64,000 nt of DNA from Natranaerovirga pectinivora (GTDB taxonomy: Bacteria; Bacillota; Clostridia; Lachnospirales; DSM-24629). Positions within the stretch are counted from its first letter, which is position 1, and every line of letters begins with the position of its first letter. The notes under the pieces are model-generated. The model ran no database searches. It was not told the origin of the DNA and saw only the letters and a program-made list of their open reading frames with translations. Where the stretch lies: NCBI RefSeq assembly GCF_004342165.1, contig NZ_SMAL01000002.1, positions 1 through 64,000 on the forward strand, read 5' to 3'. The translations under genes and the position numbers were made by a program. This document shows, one piece after another, positions 43,799 through 53,349 of the stretch.

Positions 43799-46700
43799 AT
43801 GGGCTTAGGAAGTTGGATAAGACAAATAAGTTTAAAGTCAAAACTGAAAAAAGGTAATATTGATGCTGCTTATGAACTGGCTAATATGTATTTGTCAGAC
43901 ACTTCATTATCAAACAATGAAGTAACAGGTATAGAATATCTGATTCAAGCGGCGCAAGGAAATGTTGTTAAAGCTCAGAGCGACTTGGCAAAATATTACC
44001 TAGAGGGCAAGTATGTAACACAGAATACTCAAATAGCAATGCAGTGGCTTTTGTCAGCAGCTGACAATGGATCAGAAAGTGCTTTGAATGATTTAAAGAA
44101 TCTAGTAGAAAGAGTGGATTCTAAAATTGCTTTTCAATGGTTTGAAAAGTTTGCAGCAGAAAATAGTAAAAATGCATATTTGATACTAGGGAACTATTAT
44201 TATAGGGGAATTGAAGGGAGTGTTCCAATAAATTATAACCTTGCCTCAGAAGCTTATCTTAAAGCTATGAGTATTGGCATAAATACTGTTGAATTACCTT
44301 ATAGTAACTTAATCAGTATTGGGTCATACTTTTATTATCAGGCAAAGAAATATGAAATGGCTGTATACTGGTGTAATATAGCTGCAGACTTAGGTGATTT
44401 GGATTCAAAGTATATTTTAGGAAGATGTTATTTTGATGGTACAGGGGTTGAAAAGGATTTCCAACAAGCCTTCCTTTATTTTAAGGATTCAGCGGAAAGT
44501 GGCATTGTAGAAAGTAAAAAATATTTGGGAATATGCTATATGTATGGCTATGGTACTCAAAAAAACTCTACAACAGCGCTACAACTCTATAATGAAGTAT
44601 CATCTACATATCCAGAAGTATTTAATTATATTGGACAATACTATATTAAGAAAAAAGATTTTACAAAGGCCGTTTTAAATTATGAGAAAGCGGATGCATT
44701 AGGTATAGCGGTTGAGAATAAGGAAGAGTTTTATAACTTGGCTTTATATTTTGATGAGGTTCAAAATTATGAAAAGGCAGTACATTGGTTAAATCTCTCA
44801 TCAAAGAAAGATACAAGTGAAGGATATTACCTGATGGCTCGATACTATTTTTACGGTCGATATTTTCAAAAGGATCAAAAAAAGGCAATGGAAATGCTAC
44901 AGAATCTTTCTATTATCAGATATGAGCCAGCATTACTTTTACTTTATAATTTATATAAGAATGGTGAAGATAGTATTGAAAAAGATAAATCTAAGGCTTT
45001 CAGCTACCTAACAAGTTTAGCTGAGTTAGATCATTCAGAAGCTATAAAAATGCTGGGCAACACTTATATGCAAAAGGACAGTGGCGTTGTGCAGCAGGAT
45101 TATGAACAGGCAGCTAAATGGTATGATAAATGGTATAATCATATAGATAAAAAAGGGAATATAAGTTATGAGCACTTAGAGGAGATTGGCCAGAATTATT
45201 GGGAGATAAAAGAATTTAAATCTGCCAATAGATGGTTTTCTAGAGCAGTTGAAGAAGGGTCAGTTATTGCACATAATTTCTTAGGAAAAGCATATTTCGA
45301 AGGAAGGGGTATGACTCAAAACTTTACCAAGGCTATTAAGTATTTTAAATATGCAGCAGAAAAGGGTGTTTTTGAAAGTAAGGTATATTTAGGTCAATGC
45401 TATATGCAAGGACTTGGGATAGCTTCTAAAAATTCTGATATAGCATTACAATTATTTAGTGAAGTGTCCTCAATATACCCCGTAGTATATAATTATATTG
45501 GAAATTATTATATAAATAATAATGAAATTGCCACAGCTGCTTTGAATTATGAGAAGGCAGACGCAGCAGGGGTAGCAGAAGAGAAAAATGGAGAATTCTT
45601 TAATTTAGCTTTATATTATAATGAAATTCAAAATTACGAGAAGGCAGTACATTGGTTAAGTCTTTCATCAAGTAAAGATTCAAATTATGGTCGTTTCCTT
45701 TCGGCACTATACCAATTTCATGGTCGGTTTGTTACAAAGGATACGAAGATGGCAATGGAAATTTTCCAACAGCTTTCTGATGAAGGATATGAACAGGCAT
45801 TTTTAAAGCTTTACGACATCTATAATAGCGGTGAGGAGGGTATAGAGCAAAACAAAGGGAAAGCCTTTAGTATAATATCAAGACTTGCAGAGTTAGGTAA
45901 CGTAGAGGCTATAAAAATGGTAGGTTGCGCTTATATGCAAAAAGATAGTAACTTTATGCATAAAGATTATGTACAAGCGGCCATATGGTATGATAAATGG
46001 TATAATCATAAGCTTAAAGTGGGGAATGTGGATCTTTCTCATTTAGAGGAGATTGGTGAGTATTATTATAAAATTAATGAATATAACACAGCAAGTAAGT
46101 GGTTAATTAGAGCGGTAGAAGTAGGATCAAAGACTGCGTATGTCAACTTGGGTAATATAGCAAGTCGTGAGGGCGATAATAATAAAGCTTTTGAATATTT
46201 TTCAAAAGCTGCTGCAGATGAAGTTCCCGATGGATTAGCATATCTTGCGAATTGCTATTATATTGGAAAAGGTACTATTATTGACTATTCCTTAACATAT
46301 AAGTATTTTGAAAAGGCAGCGAATAAGGGAAGCTCAATAGGGTTGTATGGACAGGCCTTTTGCCTTTTGAACAATATAGGTGTTAGATCAACAAATGAGG
46401 ATAAAAACAAGATATTTACACTTCTAAGCAAAGCTGTTGAGATGAATAATAATAATGCTCATGAATTGCTATCTAACTGCTACGAGCTTGGGATTGGAAC
46501 AGAGGTTTCCATTGATATGGCAATATATTATTTATGTCAATATAGAGATGATGAGAACTTGTTGCGAATGGTAAAGGAGAAAGATTATGTTAATGCATAT
46601 CAGTATGTTAAGGACAGAGAAGAGTATCTCTACCATAAAATGATTTTTACTTACTTTGGTAAAGGAACTAATCGTGATAAGGATGCAGCATGCGAAATGT

Positions 46701-47188
46701 TTGTAAGCTTCTATAAATCCAAGACACTTAGAGATAGTTGTAGCAATCATGCAACAAAATCAACCTTTAAATATAGAATTGCCAAGGATGTTATCGAAGA
46801 AGGAATACGATATGAACGTGCAAGGGATTATGAGAAGGCAAAAAAATATTTTAAAGCTGCCCTCAGATTTAATCCCCAGGCAGGAATATTTCTTGCAAGG
46901 TTATTGTTTGAACAAGGGGACATTGATTCTCTTCCGTTACTAGATAAAATGTCAAATTGGGAGGAAAAGGATGATGTATATAAAAAATGTAGAAGTATTG
47001 CTCATAATATGCTTGGCTTGTATTATGAATATTTTTATTCCAAGGTTACTAATATACAAACATCCTACACAAATGGTTTCAATTTTAAAACCATTGACGT
47101 TCAAAATAGCTATTTGATGATGGAACACTATATGAAATCAGTTGAAGATGAGGCATATAAGAGGATTGGTTCTTTGATAGGCAGGTAG
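43799..47188 (+). CDS. Giant Sel1/TPR-like repeat protein with internal duplication
   Basis: The 1129 residues are almost entirely helical repeats of the Sel1 type (for example AQSDLAKYYLEGKYVTQNTQ, YILGRCYFDGTGVEKDFQQA, AYLANCYYIGKGTIIDYSLT). No signal peptide or membrane helix is present, so it is cytoplasmic. A 289-residue block is duplicated in tandem: the segment ending near 45180 (LEEIGQNYWEIKEFKSANRW) reappears 867 bases later (LEEIGEYYYKINEYNTASKW). Sel1 proteins are scaffolds for signalling complexes; its place after the kinase, vWA and phosphatase genes suggests it organises them or is their substrate. GGAGG precedes the start. Confidence 0.85.
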   Translation: MGLGSWIRQISLKSKLKKGNIDAAYELANMYLSDTSLSNNEVTGIEYLIQAAQGNVVKAQSDLAKYYLEGKYVTQNTQIAMQWLLSAADNGSESALNDLKNLVERVDSKIAFQWFEKFAAENSKNAYLILGNYYYRGIEGSVPINYNLASEAYLKAMSIGINTVELPYSNLISIGSYFYYQAKKYEMAVYWCNIAADLGDLDSKYILGRCYFDGTGVEKDFQQAFLYFKDSAESGIVESKKYLGICYMYGYGTQKNSTTALQLYNEVSSTYPEVFNYIGQYYIKKKDFTKAVLNYEKADALGIAVENKEEFYNLALYFDEVQNYEKAVHWLNLSSKKDTSEGYYLMARYYFYGRYFQKDQKKAMEMLQNLSIIRYEPALLLLYNLYKNGEDSIEKDKSKAFSYLTSLAELDHSEAIKMLGNTYMQKDSGVVQQDYEQAAKWYDKWYNHIDKKGNISYEHLEEIGQNYWEIKEFKSANRWFSRAVEEGSVIAHNFLGKAYFEGRGMTQNFTKAIKYFKYAAEKGVFESKVYLGQCYMQGLGIASKNSDIALQLFSEVSSIYPVVYNYIGNYYINNNEIATAALNYEKADAAGVAEEKNGEFFNLALYYNEIQNYEKAVHWLSLSSSKDSNYGRFLSALYQFHGRFVTKDTKMAMEIFQQLSDEGYEQAFLKLYDIYNSGEEGIEQNKGKAFSIISRLAELGNVEAIKMVGCAYMQKDSNFMHKDYVQAAIWYDKWYNHKLKVGNVDLSHLEEIGEYYYKINEYNTASKWLIRAVEVGSKTAYVNLGNIASREGDNNKAFEYFSKAAADEVPDGLAYLANCYYIGKGTIIDYSLTYKYFEKAANKGSSIGLYGQAFCLLNNIGVRSTNEDKNKIFTLLSKAVEMNNNNAHELLSNCYELGIGTEVSIDMAIYYLCQYRDDENLLRMVKEKDYVNAYQYVKDREEYLYHKMIFTYFGKGTNRDKDAACEMFVSFYKSKTLRDSCSNHATKSTFKYRIAKDVIEEGIRYERARDYEKAKKYFKAALRFNPQAGIFLARLLFEQGDIDSLPLLDKMSNWEEKDDVYKKCRSIAHNMLGLYYEYFYSKVTNIQTSYTNGFNFKTIDVQNSYLMMEHYMKSVEDEAYKRIGSLIGR

Positions 47189-47234
47189 TTTTATTGTGTA
47201 CATATAAAAAATTCTATATATGGAGGTTTTAAAG

Positions 47235-47450
47235 TTGAAGAGAGATCCAATTGAAGAGACCAAAGAGTTTAAAGAAGTAGTAAAAAAAATACAGCCACAA
47301 CTAGATATAATTAATTCACAACTTGATGAACAAGGTTATAGAATGGGACGTTGTCATATATATTGGGCAAAGAAAAAAGAGTTATTGAAACAGGAAGGTA
47401 TTAATTGGCATACTCCTGCAGAGTGTAATCCTTATACAATTTTCGATTAG
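47235..47450 (+). CDS. Small conserved protein ending the kinase operon
   Basis: A roughly 72-residue protein (KEVVKKIQPQLDIINSQLDE, GRCHIYWAKKKELLKQEGIN, TPAECNPYTIFD). I recall similar short proteins in many bacteria but know no function. TTG 47235 is preferred because GGAGG (47222-47226) is spaced correctly for it, while ATG 47220 would contain that site inside the gene. The 46-base gap after the Sel1 gene and the terminator right after it place it in the operon. Confidence 0.65.
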   Translation: MKRDPIEETKEFKEVVKKIQPQLDIINSQLDEQGYRMGRCHIYWAKKKELLKQEGINWHTPAECNPYTIFD

Positions 47451-47477
47451 ATTTGGTAGAATTGGAAATATATTATT

Positions 47478-47515
47478 AGAGGTTGGTGAGTTAATGCTTA
47501 CTGTCCTCTTTTTTT
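47478..47515 (+). terminator. Terminator of the kinase operon
   Basis: AGAGG pairs with CCTCT, and GTGAGT with GCTTAC inside (with G-U pairs), followed by seven T. Confidence 0.65.
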
Positions 47516-47636
47516 CTGCTCTTTGTCAATTTTTAGTCAACTGAAAATGGTCCAATTATTATTTTAAAAATGGCCCACTATTTTTTATTAGTAAGCCACC
47601 ATATGGTTTCTTCATATCTGTGGCTAGTTTAGTAGG

Positions 47637-47815
47637 GAGAGCATTTGAAAAGTGATGATTTGCTAAGGAAGTATAAGGCAAATCAGTTTTTAGAGCTTTT
47701 AGAAAAAGCAACGACAATCGATAAATTCGAGTTATAATCATTCGAAATGATAGTTGTGAAGCTAGTTGTATTTAAAAATAAATCTATTCGGATTAGTTTG
47801 ATAGATGAGGCATAA
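47637..47815 (+). pseudogene. C-terminal fragment of a serine recombinase
   Basis: The frame EHLKSDDLLRKYKANQFLEL, LEKATTIDKFEL, stop, SFEMIVVKLVVFKNKSIRIS matches the C-terminus of the recombinase at 3018-3518 (SDDLLKKYKAKQFIEIIEKA). A TAA interrupts it. This is the third trace of this element in the window. Confidence 0.65.
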
Positions 47816-48497
47816 GTTGACTGTTAAATATAATAAAGAGCCAATTATTTATAATTTAATTAAAGTGTAAATGAATTTGAATATATTTTTTGTTTTTTTA
47901 TAGAATTATAAAAAAATTATTGGTATAATTTATATACATGTAATTGGTATAGCCAAAGATATAGTATAGGGGGAGTATATTTTGGTAAAAGAACCTCTCT
48001 GAAAGGACAAGAAAAAATTATGCATATGCATTTTCACATATGTGAGCTGCTTATAAAGGAGTATATATAACAGTAAGTATAAATTTCTCCTACGATGGTA
48101 CCTTCTCCTGAAAATTTTTTATAAATCACTTAAGAAAAAATAGTATATATCCTATTTTGGAAAATTATGAAAGTTACTCATAGGACTAATTATTTACAGT
48201 AATTGAAAATTTTTATGTTAGCTGATATTCTTGAGTTTGTGAGGAAGGTATTTTTATTGGACAATCAGAAAATATAGGAAATATAGCTCCTAATTTCCAA
48301 AAAGGAATTTTTAGAGTATTATGTTAAATGTATTGTGATCTATTTCTAGACTGTTAGGAAGTAAATAGACATAAGAGATTCTTTGGTATTCTCTCAAGAA
48401 CAAAAAAGGACTTTAATATTAAGTTTATGTGATCTTAAGAAAAAGGTTAGAGTAAAGTACTGATAATTAAAAAATCCTAATCAAGCTTTGTTTAAAT
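47816..48497. other. Gene-free, AT-rich decay region
   Basis: I see no convincing gene. A TATAAT-like box and a GGGGGAG site around 47936-47975 suggest a former gene start, and its 3' end may be the GGDEF scrap that follows. Confidence 0.35.
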
Positions 48498-48707
48498 ATG
48501 AAAAAGATATTTTGTTATATGGCATCTATCAATAAATATAAGCAACAGGCAGACAGAGCTTACTTACTATCTATAAGCGTTGGAACAGAGATGTGGAGAT
48601 TTGAAGATCCAATGGATATAGATACACTATTAATGAAAGCTGATGAAAAAATGTACAAATGTAAGAGTAGTAAAATAAATAGCTTAAATTCAAGCCCCTT
48701 GCTTTAG
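48498..48707 (+). pseudogene. C-terminal scrap of a GGDEF domain
   Basis: YLLSISVGTEMWRFEDPMDI and LLMKADEKMYKCKSSK match the last helix and strand of GGDEF diguanylate cyclases. The active-site GGDEF loop and everything before it are lost, so it is non-functional. Confidence 0.6.
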
Positions 48708-48980
48708 GGGGTACATCTTTATGGATACCCAATATAATCCAATTGGAACTAGGTAATTCTTTGGATTATAAAAACTATCAGGAGCATATGGTATAATGCA
48801 ATTAGGTAATCATTACTTCTATAAAAGGATTACTAAAATTACCTGTTTTTATAATACTTGATTAGGTAAAAAACCAATAAGCCCTAAAACTAACGCATCA
48901 ATTAGAGTTTATTGGTATTAATTTTAACTCGGAAAACTATTATCTATATTTCATTTACTAAGATATTTGATTTTTATTCA

Positions 48981-49325
48981 TCAATAATGATAATTTAATT
49001 GAAACTCAAAGTTAGTAATTTTATATTCATTATTATTAAAAGTATAGTATACTTTAATAAGCCCCATTCTTACATTCATTGATAACTCTATTCCTACTTT
49101 TACTGTTAAATTAATAGTACCTGAAAATGCCTCATTATTTAATTCATATAAAACATAATTTCCTATTAATGGTTTATCATATGGAAATTTAGAGGTAGGT
49201 ATTATTTCATCAGGTATAAAATGAATAACATCATTTATTACAACTCTAAGACCTTCTTGTGATATCTTCATTTCAACGTTATCATTTATAGCATCAATAG
49301 GATTTTCTACTTCAATTTCCTTCAT
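48981..49325 (-). CDS. Hypothetical protein, probably truncated
   Basis: The ORF of 114 residues (KISQEGLRVVINDVIHFIPD, VLYELNNEAFSGTINLTVKV) is beta-rich and not recognised. The same frame stays open upstream of the ATG for another 18 codons (RLTYATDITEIHIINPET) before a TAG, and there is no good ribosome binding site before the ATG. The N-terminus has therefore probably been lost. It may once have been a longer exported protein. Confidence 0.4.
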   Translation of the reverse strand: MKEIEVENPIDAINDNVEMKISQEGLRVVINDVIHFIPDEIIPTSKFPYDKPLIGNYVLYELNNEAFSGTINLTVKVGIELSMNVRMGLIKVYYTFNNNEYKITNFEFQLNYHY

Positions 49326-49571
49326 TGTTTCTGGATTAATAATATGTATTTCTGTAATATCTGTTGCATAGGTTAAACGAAGATTCTTCTAAAAAAGCTG
49401 ACAAGTTGCTGAAGTGTATTTTAAAAATGCAGGGGAACCCAATTCAATTAATTTAATTCTAAGCTAATATTAGGAATACTATATTGTTAATTTTAGGTTA
49501 TATCTATTTCATTAATGGATTTTTTAGATTAAAATATTATATAGAACCTAGATAGTAAAAAGGAGGCTATT

Positions 49572-50876
49572 ATGAATTATAAATCAAATACTCAATCTGC
49601 AAAGCATTTAATAGTCATGTCCATAGATGCACTTTCTGAGGATAATTGGGAGATGTGTCAAAGTTTACCCAATTTCTCTACCCTTATAAAAAAAGGTGCT
49701 TATAGTAATGAGTTAAAGAGTGTTTTTCCAACTCTGACTTATGTAGTGCATACCACTATGGTAACAGGGGTGTATCCTAATAAGCATGGTATTATTCATA
49801 ATAATCCCTTTCAACCTTTTGTACCTGAAAAAGATCAACTATGGTATTGGTACCAGAAAGATATTAAAGTGCCGACCATATATGATCTAGCAAGGAAAAA
49901 CAAATTAAAAACGGCAGGATTACTTTGGCCTGTTACAGCAAATTCAAGTATAAAGTATAATTTGCCAGAAATAAAAGCTATAAAAAATGAAAACCAAGCA
50001 TTAAAAGTTCTTAAAAATGGTAATAAGCTCTATTGCTTGGATCTTGAACTAAGACTAGGTAAACATAGGGAAGGGATAAAACAACCCAGTTTAGATGACT
50101 ATACTACTATGTGTGTAGTGGACACCATAAAAAAGAAAAAGCCTAACTTGTTTCAAATCCATCTTATTGATTTAGACGATGCAAAACACAATAACGGAAC
50201 TAACAATGAAGAAGTTCAAAAAGCGTTACTAAGGATGGATGGAAGAATTGGACAAATTATTCAAGCTGTTAAAGATGCCAAGATAGAGAATGATACCATT
50301 TTTCTTCTTATAGGAGATCATGGTCAATTAGATGTAAAACATAAAGTGTATTTGAACAATATATTGAAGGAAAAAGGGCTAATCAATGAAAAAAATGGGA
50401 AAACTAGGTGGCGAGCTTATTTCCAATCAACAGGAGGTAGTGCCTACCTCTATATAAAAGAAGGAGATATTGAGGCTGAGGAAATAGTCACTAATATATT
50501 ACAAGAACTTCAAGTAGTAGACAAGTTTGGTATTGAAAAAGTATATGATAGAGAAGCATTAGATTTACTCAACGCAGATAAAAGTATTAAGTATGGCGTG
50601 GAAGCAAAAGAAGGATATTGTTTTCAAGACGAAATAGCAGGAAAAAACATAGTTAATTGCAAGGATGAAAATATTAAATATGCTACTCATGGCTATTCAC
50701 CAGATAAACCAAATTATAAATGTGTCTTTATAGTTTCAGGTAGTAATATTAAGGAAAACTATAATATAGGTCCAATTGAAATGGTAGATATAGCCCCTAC
50801 TATGGCCAAAATATTAGGACTAAAATTTTATCCTTGTGATGGAAAAGTTCTAGAAGAAATTTTTACTATGAAATAG
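49572..50876 (+). CDS. Type I phosphodiesterase / nucleotide pyrophosphatase-like hydrolase
   Basis: The protein belongs to the alkaline phosphatase-like superfamily, NPP branch: HLIVMSIDALSED (metal Asp), VFPTLTYVVHTTMVTGVYPN with the nucleophilic threonine, HLIDLDDAKHNNG (Asp and His), LLIGDHGQLDVKH (Asp-His) and YATHGYSPDKPN (His). About 434 residues is usual. It has no signal peptide, so it should act in the cytoplasm, hydrolysing phosphodiester or nucleotide pyrophosphate bonds. AAAAAGGAGG is a strong ribosome binding site. It stands alone in a decayed region and seems intact. Confidence 0.85.
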   Translation: MNYKSNTQSAKHLIVMSIDALSEDNWEMCQSLPNFSTLIKKGAYSNELKSVFPTLTYVVHTTMVTGVYPNKHGIIHNNPFQPFVPEKDQLWYWYQKDIKVPTIYDLARKNKLKTAGLLWPVTANSSIKYNLPEIKAIKNENQALKVLKNGNKLYCLDLELRLGKHREGIKQPSLDDYTTMCVVDTIKKKKPNLFQIHLIDLDDAKHNNGTNNEEVQKALLRMDGRIGQIIQAVKDAKIENDTIFLLIGDHGQLDVKHKVYLNNILKEKGLINEKNGKTRWRAYFQSTGGSAYLYIKEGDIEAEEIVTNILQELQVVDKFGIEKVYDREALDLLNADKSIKYGVEAKEGYCFQDEIAGKNIVNCKDENIKYATHGYSPDKPNYKCVFIVSGSNIKENYNIGPIEMVDIAPTMAKILGLKFYPCDGKVLEEIFTMK

Positions 50877-51031
50877 TTAAATATAAGTCTCTATGAAAAA
50901 ATTTAATATTAAAGCTAAAAAAGAAACTTTAATGTTAATGAGTTTTTGAAAAAGAATATGACTTTCTATAGTGTTGGTAAGTAGAGGAACATAAAAGGTA
51001 AATTTCCTGTTAAATAAACGCTAAAAGTATT

Positions 51032-51056
51032 CTCAGACTACGGTTTGAGTTTTTTT
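51032..51056 (+). terminator. Intrinsic terminator
   Basis: CTCAGAC (51032-51038) pairs with GTTTGAG (51043-51049), followed by seven T. It is about 155 bases after the phosphodiesterase gene. Confidence 0.6.
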
Positions 51057-51070
51057 AAACCCCTAGGGGT

Positions 51071-51111
51071 AAGCCGATTGGGTGAGAAATCACTTGACCG
51101 GTTTTTTATTT
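51071..51111 (+). repeat. Second copy of the recombinase-tail sequence
   Basis: GCCGATTGGGTGAGAAATCA followed by CTTGACCGGTTTTTT resembles 3524-3561 at the end of the serine recombinase. It may be the tail of a lost copy of that element. Confidence 0.45.
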
Positions 51112-51537
51112 GTACTGGGATATATGGACTCCTCTCCGCAGTAACTATAGTTAAAATTAAAAGACTGATGAAAATAGTACAGAATGAATTATGAAAAAAT
51201 ACAAATATCAATTTGTTAAACATATAACAAAAAACAATGAATTTTGAATAAATTTATATTTAAAATCAAAACAAAACAAAGCATAAGCCATTTTGCAATA
51301 AGATGTCAAATAAAACAATATTTTCTTTCATATTTTTGAATAGTATGATATAATATTATAAATAAATATAAAATAAATATTTTATAGCGTAATACAATTA
51401 ATATTGAAATGTAATTTATAGACTTAATTTGAAGGATTTAGAAATTAGACTTTCATTAAACCTTCTTCCTGTAGCGGAGGGAAAGGCAAGCTATTAGGAT
51501 AATAAGAATAGGTGTATAACTAAGTGTAGGTGATAAT
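51112..51537. other. AT-rich leader upstream of the dehydrogenase remnant
   Basis: No gene is seen. A TATAAT lies near 51349. CCTTCTTCC and GGAGGGAAAGG around 51461-51486 can partly pair, giving a hairpin in the leader of the next gene. Confidence 0.3.
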
Positions 51538-52251
51538 ATGAGAATAGTAAAAGACATTTTGGATCAAAAAGCAAAAATAACTGTTGTTGGCTTGGGCTAC
51601 GTAGGAATGCCTTTGGCTGTAGCATTTGCAAGGACAACTAAGGTGATCGGATTTGATGTTGACAAGAAAAAAATAGAAATGTACTGTCAGGGATTAGATC
51701 CAACAAAACAGGTGGGAGATAAGGCTATAAAAGAAACCAGTGTTGAGTTTACTTCTGACAATTCAAAACTTAAAGAATCAAAGTTTATAATCGTTGCAGT
51801 GCCAACACCTATAAAAATAGATAAAACACCTAATTTGGAGGCAGTAATAAATGCCTGCCGTATCATTGGACAAAATACATCAAAAGGAGCTGTTATTGTA
51901 TTTGAATCAACAGTGTATCCAGGGTTAACAGAAGATGTATGTATACCAATTTTAGAAAAAGAATCGGGATTGATTTGTGGAAAAGACTTTAAAGTGGGAT
52001 ATTCACCAGAAAGAATCAACCCTGGAGATAAAGAAAACCGTTTGGAGAATATTAAAAAAATAGTTGCAGGTATGGACAATGAAACCTTAGATATAATAGC
52101 TAAAGTGTATGAAATAATTATAGAAGTTGGGGTACATAGAGTGTCGTCTATTAAGGTTGCAGAAGCTGCAAAAGTAGCAGAAAACAGCCAACGAGATATA
52201 AATATTGCCTTTATGAATGAACTGTCTATGGTATTTGACAGAATGCTTTGA
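51538..52251 (+). pseudogene. Truncated UDP-glucose/GDP-mannose dehydrogenase-type enzyme
   Basis: The N-terminal NAD-binding domain is well kept: ITVVGLGYVGMPLAVAFA, IIVAVPTPIKIDKTPNL, FESTVYPGLTEDVCIP, VGYSPERINPGDKENRLENI and KVAENSQRDINIAFMNEL. The frame stops at TGA 52249, where an intact enzyme would continue for about 190 residues with the catalytic cysteine and UDP-binding domain. After a shift, LSIEALSKS can be read in another frame, so an indel caused the truncation. It would have oxidised a nucleotide sugar to its uronic acid for polysaccharide synthesis; the remnant should be inactive. Confidence 0.8.
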
Positions 52252-52397
52252 TTTGTCTATAGAAGCATTATCAAAAAGTCATAGAATTAGTAGTTATAGA
52301 AGATAAAGTTAGTTAGAAGAACTAGCCAAAATACTAGTATAGCAATTGAGTAGGTGACTTGAAGGTTTATAAAAATTTTTAACGAAGAGGTGTGTTG

Positions 52398-53006
52398 ATG
52401 AAGCGGTATTTTTTTTATTTCGTTGGGTTATGGATTGCTACACTAGGCGTTGCTAGTGTTATTACATCTGATATGGGTGCTGGTCCTTGGGATACTGTAT
52501 TTGTGGGATTATCTAATAATATAGGATTAACACCAGGGAATTGGGTCATTATCGTTGGGGCATTGCTTATGATAATCAATGCTTACTTATCTAAAAAACA
52601 ACCTGATTTCCCAGCGTTTCTAACAATTTTTACTACGGGTGTTTTTGTTGATATTAATCTAAAGTTACTTGAGTTTATAGAACTGAACAATATGACTCAA
52701 AGAATTTTATTGTTTATAATAGGATTCATCCTACTTATAATTGGTGGGGGAACCTATCTTCAAGCTAAATTAGCACCAAATCCAATAGATAATTTGATGT
52801 TAGTGATGCATAAAAAATTTGGTTTTAGTCTTGCTATTTCTAGGTTATTAGGGGAAAGCTTTGCGGTTTTAATGGGGTTACTGTTATCAGGTCCAGTGTC
52901 CTACGGTACAGTAGTTGTTGCATTATTTATCGGCCCTGCCATTCAAATTTCATATAATGTAATGTCAAAAATATATAACTGTCCTACACAAGAAGGGACT
53001 GCATAA
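52398..53006 (+). CDS. YczE/YitT-type integral membrane protein
   Basis: Five hydrophobic segments and the signature SDMGAGPWDTVFVGLS with a later LAPNPIDNLMLVM identify the YczE-like group of membrane proteins. Their molecular role is unknown; transport or regulation of a small molecule is often suggested. ATG 52398 is chosen over GTG 52392 because GAAGAGGTG sits just upstream. It ends with a weak hairpin and is transcribed alone. Confidence 0.75.
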   Translation: MKRYFFYFVGLWIATLGVASVITSDMGAGPWDTVFVGLSNNIGLTPGNWVIIVGALLMIINAYLSKKQPDFPAFLTIFTTGVFVDINLKLLEFIELNNMTQRILLFIIGFILLIIGGGTYLQAKLAPNPIDNLMLVMHKKFGFSLAISRLLGESFAVLMGLLLSGPVSYGTVVVALFIGPAIQISYNVMSKIYNCPTQEGTA

Positions 53007-53021
53007 AAAATATATATTCTT

Positions 53022-53040
53022 ACGCTCTTATGAGTGTTTT
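53022..53040 (+). terminator. Weak terminator after the yczE-like gene
   Basis: ACGCTC pairs with GAGTGT across TTAT, followed by a short T run. Confidence 0.45.
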
Positions 53041-53122
53041 CTTGTTACAATGCATAAGAACTTAGAGACGATAGACAAATGATTAGAATGTTAGGTATTA
53101 CATCAATAGTAATTATAGAGGT

Positions 53123-53156
53123 TGATCGAAGTGTATAACTTTGATCACTTTTTTTT
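53123..53156 (+). terminator. Intrinsic terminator
   Basis: GATCGAAGT (53124-53132) pairs with ACTTTGATC (53138-53146), followed by a T-rich tail of eight or more bases. Confidence 0.6.
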
Positions 53157-53349
53157 GCTCCAAAAGTGATTGTCTAATAAAAATAGAAAATTAAGTTATA
53201 AGGCTATATTAAAGATTCATTAAAGATATAGCAAAAAGGCTGAAATAATCCAATTTTTGACATATAATTATATTATATTTTAACTGTAGAAAGTATGGAT
53301 GATTGCTTATATAGTAATTAGAAAATTAAATTTAAAGGGGATGAAGTTA

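Noticed and set aside
47515-47580. IS21-type end (AATGGTCC ... AATGGCCCAC)
   Set aside because: The words are reminiscent of sequences next to IS21-like genes, but no transposase fragment or inverted repeat supports it.
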